A stretch of 31,836 bases of DNA from JAJXWB01 sp036796555 (GCA_036796555.1 DAIRCS010000031.1:1-31836); one strand, 5' to 3'. Shown: positions 1 to 7,625, numbered from the stretch's first letter. Translations and numbers: made by a program. The notes: a model not told the origin generated them from the letters alone.

Positions 1-833
1 GCGTGATGCGCGTGCGCGCCTTCACGCAGGACGATGCGCATATCTTCTGCACGGAGGACCAGCTCGAAGCCGAGATTCTCAAGATCAACGATCTCATTCT
101 TGCCGTTTACGGCGACTTCGGTTTCGACAAGCTCGTGGTGAAGCTCTCGACGCGGCCGGAAAAGCGCGTCGGCGCCGACGCGCTGTGGGATCACGCCGAA
201 GGCGTGATGAGCCGCGTGCTCGACCGCATCAAGGCGCAGAACGGCAATCGCATCGAAACCTCGGTCAATCCGGGCGAGGGCGCGTTCTACGGGCCGAAGT
301 TCGAATACGTCCTGCGCGACGCGATCGGCCGCGACTGGCAATGCGGCACGACGCAGGTCGACTTCAACCTGCCCGAGCGTTTCGGCGCCTTCTACATCGA
401 CGCCAACAGCGAGAAGGTTCCGCCTGTCATGGTGCATCGAGCCATCTGCGGCTCGATGGAGCGGTTCATCGGCATATTGATCGAGCATTACGCCGGGCAC
501 ATGCCGCTGTGGCTGGCGCCGCTGCAGATCGTGGTCGCCACGATCACGCAGGAGGCCGACGATTTCGCTCTCGAGATCGCTGCGGCTGCACGGAAAAAAG
601 GGCTGCGCGTCGACCTCGACCTGCGCAACGAGAAGATCAACTACAAGGTGCGCGAGCATTCGCTGGCCAAAATTCCGGTCATGCTGGTTCTCGGCCGCAA
701 GGAGGCCGCCGAGCGCACCGTCTCGATCCGCCGCCTCGGCTCCCAGGCGCAGCAGTCGATGGGGCTCGACGAGGCGCTGGCCATGCTGGCGGAAGAGGCG
801 ACGCCGCCGGACGTGAAGGGCGCGCAGGGCTGA
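1..833 (+). CDS. thrS: threonine--tRNA ligase, C-terminal part (5' end outside window)
   Basis: Threonyl-tRNA synthetase charges tRNA-Thr with threonine in the cytoplasm. The gene enters the window already in frame (first whole codon at base 3) and ends at the TGA at 831-833, leaving about 277 codons of a protein usually near 640-660 residues. The fragment opens in class II motif 2 (VMRVRAFTQDDAHIFC). Class II motif 3 (ICGSMERFIG) lies about 150 residues in. The histidine of VMVHRAICGS, about 145 residues in, matches a known zinc ligand of the family. The anticodon-binding domain follows from about residue 168 (LWLAPLQIVVATIT) to the end. The true start, the TGS and editing domains are not visible. 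Identification is secure. A remnant of another gene follows directly, so thrS is probably the last intact gene of its unit. Confidence 0.97.
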   Translation, partial: VMRVRAFTQDDAHIFCTEDQLEAEILKINDLILAVYGDFGFDKLVVKLSTRPEKRVGADALWDHAEGVMSRVLDRIKAQNGNRIETSVNPGEGAFYGPKFEYVLRDAIGRDWQCGTTQVDFNLPERFGAFYIDANSEKVPPVMVHRAICGSMERFIGILIEHYAGHMPLWLAPLQIVVATITQEADDFALEIAAAARKKGLRVDLDLRNEKINYKVREHSLAKIPVMLVLGRKEAAERTVSIRRLGSQAQQSMGLDEALAMLAEEATPPDVKGAQG

Positions 834-897
834 CGTCGCGCCGCGGCGAACCAATCGCCGCGGCGAGCGTTTCCGTTTCTTCGGAACGGAGCGTGCG

Positions 898-993
898 GGC
901 GGCGGCGTCGCGCCGGCGCTTGTCGGCAATATTCTCGGCGGAACCTTTCTCTTCGCGGCCCTCGCCTATGGGCAGGTGAAGGAGGAAGTCTGA
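898..993 (+). pseudogene. 3' remnant of a formate/nitrite transporter (FNT)-family gene
   Basis: In the frame ending at the TGA 991-993 the codons read GGGVAPALVGNILGG, then TFLFAALAYGQVKEEV. This looks like the last transmembrane helix and tail of FNT-family channels (GN-x-x-GG-T followed by a short LAYGQV-type end). Upstream of about base 898 the same frame turns arginine-rich and no longer resembles the family. Only about 30 codons survive, with no start of their own, wedged between thrS and the next gene. I read this as the leftover of a deleted transporter gene. The match rests on my recognition of the motif, and the fragment is short. Confidence 0.5.
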
Positions 994-1042
994 AGCGCGC
1001 ATCCGCCGCGACCAGTCCTTGACCTCGCCGCAATCGCCGGCC

Positions 1043-1990
1043 ATGGCTGACGCGATGATTTTGCCCCGCATATTGTCCGCTCTCGCCGGTCTGGCCATGA
1101 TGCTCGCGCCCGTTCTGGCGGGCGCGCAGGGCCTGCCGACGTTCGGACCGGGCTCGTTCGGACCCAATCTGCCGCCGCCGGGGCCGCCCGAACCGCCGCC
1201 GGGCGTGCTCTATATGTCGGCCGTTCTGGGCGCGAGCGAGACCCAGCCGGTGCGCGGCGGCCTGAAATGGCGCGTTTTCGAGGAACGGGCTCAGCCCGAC
1301 GGAACGCACAAGATGGTGGCGGAATCCGACGATGCGGCGCCGCGCTTCAGCCTGCCGGCCGGGGGCTATATCGTGCACGCCGCCTTCGGCCTTGCCGGCG
1401 CCGCCAAGCGCATCGTCCTCGACGCCCGGCCGGTCACCGATCGGATCGTATTGAACGCCGGCGCGCTCAAGATCGCGACCATGCTCGGCGACCAGCCGAT
1501 ACCGCCGCAAAAGATTTCCATCTCGATCTATGTGCCGGCCCCTGGCAATTCGGAAGCGAAACTGGTGGTGGACCAGGGCAAACCCGGCGACATGATCTGC
1601 TTGCCGGAAGGGCAATACCACATCGTCTCGACGCTCTACGATCTCGGCAATTCGACAACCTCAGGCTCTGCGTCCGCAACCAATTCGATTGTCACGACCG
1701 ATCTTCGAGTGCAGGTCGGCAAGGCGACGCAGGCGACCTTGAAGCATCGCGCGGCGACCATGACGCTGAAACTCGTCAACCAGCCGGGCGGCGAGGCGCT
1801 CGCCAACACGTCATTCTCCGTCCTCACGCCCGGCGGCGACGTCATTCGCGAGCTGATCGGCGCCTTTCCCGCGCTCGTTCTCGCGGAGGGCGAATATGTC
1901 GCCATCGCGCGCCACGAGGGAAAAACCTACCAGGCCCAATTCAAGGTGCAATCGACACTCGACCGCGACGTGGAAGTGGTTGCAAAGTAG
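1043..1990 (+). CDS. exported protein of unknown function
   Basis: The 315-residue product begins with a signal peptide (MADAMILPRILSALAG, hydrophobic to about residue 27, then AGAQG as the likely cleavage area). A proline-rich linker at about residues 37-53 (GPNLPPPGPPEPPPG) follows, then beta-rich sequence with repeated patterns of the type LPAGGYIVHAAFG and LAEGEYVAIARHEG. These patterns resemble carboxypeptidase-regulatory-like or PEGA-like beta-sandwich modules, possibly three in tandem. I cannot assign a function. The frame extends upstream to a TTG at 1019, but ATG 1043 or ATG 1055 gives a normal signal peptide; no strong ribosome site separates the two. It is followed by the RAM-domain gene after 37 bases. 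Confidence 0.75.
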   Translation: MADAMILPRILSALAGLAMMLAPVLAGAQGLPTFGPGSFGPNLPPPGPPEPPPGVLYMSAVLGASETQPVRGGLKWRVFEERAQPDGTHKMVAESDDAAPRFSLPAGGYIVHAAFGLAGAAKRIVLDARPVTDRIVLNAGALKIATMLGDQPIPPQKISISIYVPAPGNSEAKLVVDQGKPGDMICLPEGQYHIVSTLYDLGNSTTSGSASATNSIVTTDLRVQVGKATQATLKHRAATMTLKLVNQPGGEALANTSFSVLTPGGDVIRELIGAFPALVLAEGEYVAIARHEGKTYQAQFKVQSTLDRDVEVVAK

Positions 1991-2027
1991 GCTTGGCAAA
2001 ATAAATCGAACGGGCCGGGGTGAGGGA

Positions 2028-2264
2028 ATGCAGACATTTTTCGTCGAGATCAAATGCGCGCTCGGGCGCACCTACGAGGTCGCGAGCGCGCTCGCTGAGG
2101 CGGAGATCGCCTCGGAAATCTATTCGATCGCCGGCAATTTCGACATTCTCGCGAAGTTCTATCTCGACCGCGAGGAGGACATCGGCCATTTCGTCGGCCA
2201 GAAGGTCCAGACGATTCCCGGTATCGTGGATACGCGCACGATCATCACCTTCAAGGCCTTTTGA
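2028..2264 (+). CDS. stand-alone Lrp/AsnC effector-binding (RAM) domain protein
   Basis: A 78-residue protein matching the ligand-binding half of Lrp/AsnC regulators: it starts directly in the beta-alpha-beta-beta-alpha-beta fold (MQTFFVEIKCALGRTYEVA) and ends in the typical GIVDTRTIITFK strand. The helix-turn-helix half is absent, and the preceding bases do not encode one in this frame. Such stand-alone RAM proteins are known and may bind amino acids or related small molecules; their roles are rarely established. A GAGGGA ribosome site lies a few bases before the ATG at 2028, supporting this start. The TGA (2262-2264) is followed after one base by the hydrolase ATG, so the two are probably co-translated. 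Confidence 0.88.
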   Translation: MQTFFVEIKCALGRTYEVASALAEAEIASEIYSIAGNFDILAKFYLDREEDIGHFVGQKVQTIPGIVDTRTIITFKAF

Positions 2265-2265
2265 G

Positions 2266-3186
2266 ATGCGCGCCGACAGCCTTGCGCTGATCGCGGAAGA
2301 TGGCGCGCAGATCCATGTCTATCGCTGGTTGCCGGAGAGCGCGCCACGCGCCGTTTTCCAGATCGTGCATGGCCTCGCCGAACATGCGGCGCGCTACGGG
2401 CGTCTTGCGGAGGCGCTGACCGCGCGCGGATTTGCCGTCTACGCTGACGATCATCGCGGGCATGGCCGCACGGCGGCGGCTGGCGAACTCGGGTTCTTCG
2501 CGGAACGCGACGGCTGGCGAAAATCCGTCGGCGACCTCTGGAGCCTCAACCGCCGCATAGCGGCGGACCATCCGGGCCTGCCGATCATCCTGCTCGGCCA
2601 TTCCATGGGCTCGTTCATGGCGCAGGACTTCGTCGCCGACCACAGCGACGCGATTGCGGGCCTGGTGCTGTCCGGCTCGAATGGCCCGCCGCCGGCGATC
2701 GCGGGCGTTGGCCGGATGATCGCGCGCATCGAACGGCTGCGGCTCGGCGCGCGTGGCAAGAGCGCCTTGTTGCAGGCCATGATGTTTGGCGAGTTCAACA
2801 AGCGCTTCAAGCCGGCGCGGACGGAATTCGACTGGCTGTCGCGCGACCCTGCGGAAGTCGACGCCTATGTCGCCGATCCGCTTTGCGGGTTCGAATTTTC
2901 CAACCAGCTCGCGGTCGATCTGCTGGATGCGCTCGGCGGTCTGCTCAAGCCCGAACGACTGGCGCGTATTCGCAAGGATCTGCCGGTCTATATCTTCAGC
3001 GGATCAGACGATCCGGTCGGCGCCAGTCTTCCCGCGCTCGCGGCGGCCTATCGATCGGCCGGGCTGAAGAATGTGGAGATGCGGGTCTATTCCGGCGCGC
3101 GGCACGAGACGCTGAACGAAACCAACCGCGACGAGGTCACGGCCGACCTTGTACGTTGGTCGGAGACGCTCCTCGCCCGCAGTTGA
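2266..3186 (+). CDS. monoacylglycerol lipase / lysophospholipase-like serine hydrolase
   Basis: A 306-residue alpha/beta hydrolase of the serine aminopeptidase S33 (Hydrolase_4) type, expected to hydrolyse ester bonds of monoacylglycerols or lysophospholipids. It carries the oxyanion-area motif VHGLAEHAARYG (about residues 34-45), the DHRGHGRT loop (62-69), the nucleophile elbow GHSMG with Ser113, the acid in SGSDDPVG (Asp249) and the base His280 in GARHE. There is no signal peptide, so it is probably cytoplasmic. It begins one base after the RAM-domain gene and is followed after 44 bases by two cytochrome genes. The exact substrate cannot be told from the sequence. Confidence 0.9.
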   Translation: MRADSLALIAEDGAQIHVYRWLPESAPRAVFQIVHGLAEHAARYGRLAEALTARGFAVYADDHRGHGRTAAAGELGFFAERDGWRKSVGDLWSLNRRIAADHPGLPIILLGHSMGSFMAQDFVADHSDAIAGLVLSGSNGPPPAIAGVGRMIARIERLRLGARGKSALLQAMMFGEFNKRFKPARTEFDWLSRDPAEVDAYVADPLCGFEFSNQLAVDLLDALGGLLKPERLARIRKDLPVYIFSGSDDPVGASLPALAAAYRSAGLKNVEMRVYSGARHETLNETNRDEVTADLVRWSETLLARS

Positions 3187-3230
3187 TACAGCCCAAAGAC
3201 GTCGCCCGCGCGCCGGAGGACCATGGTCAC

Positions 3231-3608
3231 ATGAAAATTGTTCCGCAATCGCTCGCGCTTGTTGTTTTCCTTGCCGCCGCCGGCCCGGCGGCGGCCGCCG
3301 ACGTGGATGCCGGCCTGAAGTTGGCGGGGCACTGGTGCGCAGCGTGCCATGTCGTGTCGGACAGCCAGACGCGCGCGAGCGCGGACGTTCCGACCTTCGC
3401 CAATATCGCGCAGCGCAAGAGCGCCCGCGATCTCTCGCTGTTTCTGACGAAGCCGCACGGCCAGATGCCGGACATGTCGCTGTCGCGTCCGGAGGTCGCC
3501 GATCTCGTGGCCTACATCGTTTCGCTCGGTCCCAATCCCTTGCCGCCGGAGCCCAAACGGGAAGCGCCGGCGAGCGGCCTGAACGGCGCCATCGTGCCGC
3601 AGAAGTGA
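3231..3608 (+). CDS. small periplasmic c-type cytochrome
   Basis: A 125-residue precursor with an N-terminal signal peptide (MKIVPQSLALVVFLAAAG, likely cut after AAA near residue 23). It has one haem-binding motif, C36-A-A-C39-H40. A methionine in GQMPDM (Met79 or Met82) can serve as the second iron ligand, and the C-terminal helix EVADLVAYIVSL is typical of class I cytochromes c. The tail after residue 100 is proline-rich and probably unstructured. The product should carry electrons in the periplasm; its partners are unknown. The ATG at 3231 lies 35 bases before the second cytochrome's start region, in the same direction, suggesting one transcript for both. Confidence 0.9.
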   Translation: MKIVPQSLALVVFLAAAGPAAAADVDAGLKLAGHWCAACHVVSDSQTRASADVPTFANIAQRKSARDLSLFLTKPHGQMPDMSLSRPEVADLVAYIVSLGPNPLPPEPKREAPASGLNGAIVPQK

Positions 3609-3643
3609 GGACGGAAAGAGCCCCGCCCGCAGGAGAAACCGCC

Positions 3644-4018
3644 ATGACCTTCCGATTTCCGATCGTTGTCGCAGCCGCATTATGCGCAACCTCCGCCAGC
3701 GCGGCGGAGGCGGGCGATCCGGCGGCGGGGAAGGACGTTTTCGCGCGCACCTGCCAGAACTGCCACGCAACCGAAGTGGGCGTGAACAAGGTGGGACCGA
3801 CCCTCTGGAATGTCGTCGGCCGCAAGGCGGCGACCATACCGGACTACAATTACTCGCCCGCCATGAAGGCCGAGACAGGGGTCTGGACAGCGGCGACCCT
3901 CGACGCCTACCTCGCCGATCCCCGCGGCGACAAACACGGCGTGAAAATGTTCTTCAAGGGTCTGTCGAGCGCGCAGGACCGGGCCAATGTGATCGCCTAT
4001 CTCCAAACATTGAAATAG
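3644..4018 (+). CDS. class I c-type cytochrome (cytochrome c2/c550-like)
   Basis: A 124-residue precursor with a signal peptide ending near ASA (residue 20). The haem site is C37-Q-N-C40-H41. The class I landmarks follow in order: KVGPTLWNVVGR (about 49-60), YSPAMK (70-75), Met102 in GVKMFFKG as the likely axial ligand, and the C-terminal helix ANVIAYLQTLK. This arrangement is that of mitochondrial-type cytochrome c and bacterial c2, which shuttle electrons between membrane complexes. A clear AGGAG ribosome site at 3631-3635 sets the ATG at 3644. It is 35 bases downstream of the other cytochrome gene. The second cytochrome is the more canonical of the two. Confidence 0.94.
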   Translation: MTFRFPIVVAAALCATSASAAEAGDPAAGKDVFARTCQNCHATEVGVNKVGPTLWNVVGRKAATIPDYNYSPAMKAETGVWTAATLDAYLADPRGDKHGVKMFFKGLSSAQDRANVIAYLQTLK

Positions 4019-4067
4019 GCCGGCGCGTCTCTATTCTGGCGGATAATTCCGACCGGAGACGCTTCCC

Positions 4068-4679
4068 TTGATCTTTTACACGCCCGAAAAGCGCGACCGC
4101 GCGATCCTGAGTCACGACCCTTTCAAGACGATCATCGCGCCGCGGCCGATCGGCTGGGTGACGACGATGGGCAAGGAGGGCGCGATCAATCTGGCGCCCT
4201 ATTCCTTCTTCAACGCTTTCGCCGATCGCCCTCCAATTCTTGCCTTCTCGTCGGTCGGCGTGAAGGATTCGCTGACTTTCGCGCGGGAGACCGGCGAATT
4301 CGTGTGGAACATGCCGACGTGGGACCTGCGCCACGCGATGAACGAGACCTCCGCCACGCTGCCACGCGGCGAAAACGAATTTCTCCGCGCGGGGCTTGAG
4401 ATGGCGCCATGCAATCTGGTCAAGCCGCCGCGCGTCGCCAGGAGCCCGGTCGCGATGGAATGCAAGGTGACCTCGATCCAGGAACTGAAGAACATCGAAG
4501 GCAAAGGCATCGACTATTGGCTCGTGCTCGGCCAGGTCGTCGGCGTCCATATAGATCCCGCTTTCATCGGCGAGGATGGCGCGCTGCGACTGACCGAGAT
4601 CAAGCCGATCGCGCGCTGCGGCGGCCTCGGCGACTATGCGGTGGTCGACAGCCTGTTCCAGATGGAACGGCCGGCGTAG
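4068..4679 (+). CDS. flavin reductase-like FMN-binding split-barrel protein
   Basis: A 203-residue protein of the flavin reductase-like domain family (FMN-binding split barrel). It shows the characteristic run IIAPRPIGWVTT (about residues 22-33), NLAPYSFFNAFADRPPILAFS (about 42-62), and a C-terminal part typical of the DIM6/NTAB subgroup. Members bind FMN and act as flavin reductases or accept other substrates; the substrate here is not known. The start is TTG at 4068: it is preceded by GGAG at 4055-4058 with a 9-base spacer, and the residues right after it (IFYTPEKRD) match the usual N-terminus, while no ATG or GTG lies nearby in frame. It ends 3 bases from the convergent lactate dehydrogenase gene. 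Confidence 0.9.
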   Translation: MIFYTPEKRDRAILSHDPFKTIIAPRPIGWVTTMGKEGAINLAPYSFFNAFADRPPILAFSSVGVKDSLTFARETGEFVWNMPTWDLRHAMNETSATLPRGENEFLRAGLEMAPCNLVKPPRVARSPVAMECKVTSIQELKNIEGKGIDYWLVLGQVVGVHIDPAFIGEDGALRLTEIKPIARCGGLGDYAVVDSLFQMERPA

Positions 4680-4682
4680 CGC

Positions 4683-5852
4683 TCATCGACGGGTCAACGT
4701 CTCGTCGATCGCATCGCGGCCGATGTCGGCGATGCGGTTGACGCCGGACAGCGCCATGGCGATGCGCAATTCCTGGCGCATGACGGCGAGCATGTCGCCG
4801 ACGCCTTTCTGACCCTCGGCGGCAAGCGCCCAGACCCAGGGCCGGCCGATCATCACGCCCCTGGCGCCGAGCGCCACCGCCTTGAAGACGTCGACGCCGC
4901 TGCGCACGCCGCCGTCCATATAGACTTCGGCGCGATCGCCGACGGCGTCGACGACCGACGGCAGTTTGGAAATCGAGGACGCCACGCTGTCGAGCTGGCG
5001 TCCGCCGTGGTTCGAAACGATTACGCCATCGGCGCCCGCCACGACGGCCGCCTTCGCGTCGTCGGGCTCCAGGACGCCCTTGATGAGCAGCCGTCCTTTC
5101 CAGACGCTGCGCAGCCATTCGATGTCCTTCCAGGTGACGGAGGAATCGAACTGGCTCGCGACCCAGGCGGTGAAGGCCTCGAGCCGGCCAGGGTCGGGCA
5201 CGCGATCGGAGAGATTGCCGAAGCCGTGCGGCCGGCCGCGCAGCGCCACGTCGAGCAGCCATCGCGGATGCCGCGCGATCTCCCACGCCTTGACCGCGCG
5301 CGCGGCGGCCGAGGACGACAACGCGCCGTTGCGCAGGTCGCGATGGCGCATGCCGGTGATCGCGAGATCGACCGTGAAGGCGAGCGTCGCACATCCAACC
5401 GATTCCGCGCGGGCGAGAAGGTCCTGCACCACGCCGCGGTCGCGCATCATGTAGAGCTGGAACCAGAATGGTTTCGAGGCCGCCGCCTTCACCTCGCCCA
5501 GATCGCAGATGCCGACGGTGGACAGCGTGAAGGGAATGTTCGCGGCGTTCGCCGCGCGCACGGCCTGCGTCTCGCCGCGTTGCGCCATCATGCCGGCCAT
5601 GCCGACGGGCGCGAGTATCACGGGCATGGCGGCTTCGGCGCCTGAAAGATTGGTGGAGGTGTCGATATTCGAAACGTCGCGCATCACGCGCTGGCGCAGC
5701 GCGATGTCGCGAAATCCCGACGTATTGGCGGCGAGGGTGATCTCGGCGTTGGCGCCGCCGTCGATATAGTCGAACAGGAAGCGGGGCAGCCGCTTCTCCG
5801 CAAGCCGCCTGTAGTCCGCGGGCGTGACCGGAACGACATTGTAGGTTGCCAA
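4683..5852 (-). CDS. lldD: FMN-dependent alpha-hydroxy-acid dehydrogenase (L-lactate dehydrogenase type)
   Basis: A 389-residue TIM-barrel flavoprotein of the LldD / glycolate oxidase family, which oxidises L-2-hydroxy acids (classically L-lactate to pyruvate) and passes electrons to the respiratory chain. Visible signatures are FDYIDGGA (about residues 27-34), ILAPVGMAG (79-87), FQLYMMRDR (131-139) and the active-site SNHGGRQLD with catalytic His282 and substrate-binding Arg285. The phosphate-binding DGGVRSG and GARGVMIGRPW follow. I place the start at TTG 5852 because an AGGGAGG ribosome site sits about 5 bases before it and homologues begin with MAT-like residues; the frame continues upstream to an ATG at 5894 with weaker support. 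lldD is the closest named match, but other hydroxy acids are possible. Confidence 0.9.
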   Translation of the reverse strand: MATYNVVPVTPADYRRLAEKRLPRFLFDYIDGGANAEITLAANTSGFRDIALRQRVMRDVSNIDTSTNLSGAEAAMPVILAPVGMAGMMAQRGETQAVRAANAANIPFTLSTVGICDLGEVKAAASKPFWFQLYMMRDRGVVQDLLARAESVGCATLAFTVDLAITGMRHRDLRNGALSSSAAARAVKAWEIARHPRWLLDVALRGRPHGFGNLSDRVPDPGRLEAFTAWVASQFDSSVTWKDIEWLRSVWKGRLLIKGVLEPDDAKAAVVAGADGVIVSNHGGRQLDSVASSISKLPSVVDAVGDRAEVYMDGGVRSGVDVFKAVALGARGVMIGRPWVWALAAEGQKGVGDMLAVMRQELRIAMALSGVNRIADIGRDAIDETLTRR

Positions 5853-5943
5853 GCGGACCTCCCTCACACGACGCAGGATGCGCCGAGCGGGCATTAACGC
5901 GGGCCCGGCGGCCTCGCGTCAATCGCGGAAAAGGGCGCGTGAA

Positions 5944-6060
5944 TCATTCGCCGGCTATGCCGCCGCCGAAGACGGTGACAAACAGCAGCATCAGGCCGAC
6001 TGCGCAGAAAAGTCCGAGAAGGCCGAAGAGCACCAGCCTTTCCTGTTTCTGATCCGACAT
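5944..6060 (-). CDS. 38-residue single-pass membrane protein, unknown function
   Basis: A short reading frame from ATG 6060 to TGA 5944. It encodes a polar N-terminus (MSDQKQERL), one strongly hydrophobic helix of about 22 residues (VLFGLLGLFCAVGLMLLFV), and a glycine-rich end (FGGGIAGE). A GGAG lies about 8 bases before the ATG, at good spacing. It sits between lldD and the CoA-ester lyase gene on the same strand, in what would otherwise be a 280-base gap. Short helices of this kind are often accessory subunits of membrane complexes, but I do not recognise this one. The positive evidence is ribosome site plus a clean transmembrane helix; homology is unknown. Confidence 0.65.
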   Translation of the reverse strand: MSDQKQERLVLFGLLGLFCAVGLMLLFVTVFGGGIAGE

Positions 6061-6136
6061 GGGTTCTGCTCCGTCCGCGTCGCCGCGCGGCTCCTAGCAC
6101 GCGGCGCGGACGGAACTTTGTCCGAAGTGTTGCGCG

Positions 6137-7012
6137 TCAGCCGGTCGGCCCGAGTCGCGCGAGAAGTTTCCTGGCGCGTTCGAGATGCGGCTTGTCCAGC
6201 ATTTCGCCATCGAGCCCGATCACGCCCGCCGTCGGATTGTCGGCAAAGGCCTGCACGATCTTTCGCGCGCGCTCGATCTCGGCGGCCGGCGGCGTGAAAA
6301 CCTCGTTGATGATCGGCACCTGCGCGGGATGGATCGCCATCTTGCCGGTGAACCCGTCGCGTCGCGCCTCGATGCACTCGCGGCGGAAGCCCGCGTCGTC
6401 GCGGAAGTTCGGATAGACCGTATCGATCGGCTGCACGCCGGCGGAGACGGCGGCCAGCAGCGTCATGTTGCGCGCGAGCACATAGACCGGCGCATGCGTT
6501 CCGTCGGCAAGGCGATTGGTCTCGGCGCCGAGATCCGCGGACAGGTCTTCCGCGCCCCAGGTGAGCGCGGACAGCCGACGGCTCGCGCCGCGATAGGAGG
6601 CGAGACCGAAGATCGCGCTCGCCGTTTCCGTCGCCACGCAGCAGATGCGCGTCGCGCCATCGGGCAGGTCGTTCTCGGCTTCGCGCACCGCCAGTTTGGC
6701 GGCGAGATGCTGCACATCGGCGCCGCCCTGCGATTTCGGCAAGAGAATGCCGTCCGGCGCGCCCGGCATGACGGCGTCGAGGTCGGCGTCGGTCATGCCC
6801 GTATCCAGCGCATTGACGCGCACGTAGAGCAGGGGGCGCTTGTCGGCCTTTCGCGCGCTCGAAAGGAATTCGCGCGCCATCTTGCGCGCAGCGTCCTTGT
6901 TGGCGGTGGCCACCGAGTCTTCGAGATCGATGAACAGGCAATCGGCCCCGCTCTCGAGGCCTTTGCCCATCTTTTTCTCGGAATCTCCGGGAACGAAGAG
7001 CTGCGAGCGCAT
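6137..7012 (-). CDS. HpcH/HpaI-type CoA-ester lyase (CitE / malyl-CoA lyase-like)
   Basis: A 291-residue protein of the CitE-like/malyl-CoA lyase family, which cleaves 3-hydroxy-dicarboxyl-CoA esters such as malyl-, methylmalyl- or citramalyl-CoA. It begins with RSQLFVPGDSEKKM, followed by FIDLEDSV (Glu31, Asp32), YVRVNA with Arg65, the metal-binding ATETA (Glu129) and WGAEDLSADLG (Asp156), then AIHPAQVPIINEVF near the C-terminus. The start ATG shares its A with the last base of the upstream MaoC gene's stop (TGATG), so translation is almost certainly coupled. The pairing with a MaoC hydratase suggests a hydration-then-cleavage step on an unsaturated CoA ester. The exact substrate is not determined by sequence. 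Confidence 0.92.
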   Translation of the reverse strand: MRSQLFVPGDSEKKMGKGLESGADCLFIDLEDSVATANKDAARKMAREFLSSARKADKRPLLYVRVNALDTGMTDADLDAVMPGAPDGILLPKSQGGADVQHLAAKLAVREAENDLPDGATRICCVATETASAIFGLASYRGASRRLSALTWGAEDLSADLGAETNRLADGTHAPVYVLARNMTLLAAVSAGVQPIDTVYPNFRDDAGFRRECIEARRDGFTGKMAIHPAQVPIINEVFTPPAAEIERARKIVQAFADNPTAGVIGLDGEMLDKPHLERARKLLARLGPTG

Positions 7013-7509
7013 CAGACCGCCACCGTCGCCGGAGGACGCTTCAGCATGAAGCCCTGGCGCTTGCACTCGGCGACGAGCGTGCCGTCCTGTTTGTAGGCGC
7101 GGTGAAGAAAATCGACGATGCCGGCGTCCTTGCGGGATTTCGACTCGCGAGCGCCGATGATTTCCGTCTCGACGCGGATGGAATCGCCCTCGAACAGCGG
7201 CGCCGGGAATTTCACATCCGTCATGCCGAGATTGCCGATGGTGGTGCCGACCGTCGTGTCGTTGACGGAAATGCCGATCATGAGGCCGAGGGTGAACAGC
7301 GAATTCATGAGGGGCCGGCCCCATTGCGTCTCGGTCTCGCAGAAATGCGCGTCGATGTGCAGGGGCTGCGGGTTCAGCGTCATGTTGGAGAACAGCATGT
7401 TGTCCATCTGCGTCACGGTGCGGGTGAGCCCGTGCTTGAACACGCGGCCGACCGTGAAATCCTCGAAATAGAGGCCGCCGCGGGGATGGCGGGCGCCGGA
7501 ATGGGACAT
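7012..7509 (-). CDS. MaoC-family hot-dog dehydratase/hydratase
   Basis: A 165-residue single hot-dog-domain protein of the MaoC type, which adds or removes water on enoyl-CoA esters. The segment MDNMLFSNMTLNPQPLHIDA (about residues 35-54) corresponds to the hydratase motif, in the NPQPLHxD variant seen in the subgroup that travels with CitE-like lyases. GRPLMNSLFTLGLMIG follows. The start at ATG 7509 is supported by a GAGGA about 6 bases upstream and by homologue-like MSHSGARHPRGGLYFEDF; an upstream in-frame extension to 7617 lacks family features. It is the first gene of a coupled pair with the lyase. Mesaconyl-CoA or itaconyl-CoA-type substrates are plausible but inferred. Confidence 0.88.
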   Translation of the reverse strand: MSHSGARHPRGGLYFEDFTVGRVFKHGLTRTVTQMDNMLFSNMTLNPQPLHIDAHFCETETQWGRPLMNSLFTLGLMIGISVNDTTVGTTIGNLGMTDVKFPAPLFEGDSIRVETEIIGARESKSRKDAGIVDFLHRAYKQDGTLVAECKRQGFMLKRPPATVAV

Positions 7510-7598
7510 GGATTGTTTCCTCGTTCGCTTGTCTTGCCGTTCTGGATACCCGCTTTTATCGGCGAGACAACCCCGGGGCGGTTCGGCGCGGGCTCGGC

Positions 7599-7625
7599 TT
7601 AAACGTCCGTTTACCATAACGGACG
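7599..7625. promoter_or_regulatory. inverted repeat and CtrA-like site between divergent genes
   Basis: Bases 7604-7611 (CGTCCGTT) and 7618-7625 (AACGGACG) form a perfect 8-bp inverted repeat with a 6-base spacer. Overlapping it, 7599-7617 reads TTAA-N7-TTTACCAT, one base away from each of the two forms of the CtrA consensus (TTAA-N7-TTAA and TTAACCAT). It lies in the 166-base space between the divergent MaoC and DUF2336 genes, 50 bases before the latter. Either reading makes it a candidate operator. A second, smaller hairpin (CCGGAC-CTCCT-GTCCGG, 7640-7656) lies in the leader of the DUF2336 gene. Confidence 0.4.

Noticed and set aside
679..1167. Minus-strand frame of 162 codons in the thrS-downstream gap
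   Set aside because: It is antisense to thrS, to the transporter remnant and to the secreted-protein gene, is Arg/Pro-rich, and has no recognisable fold or ribosome site.
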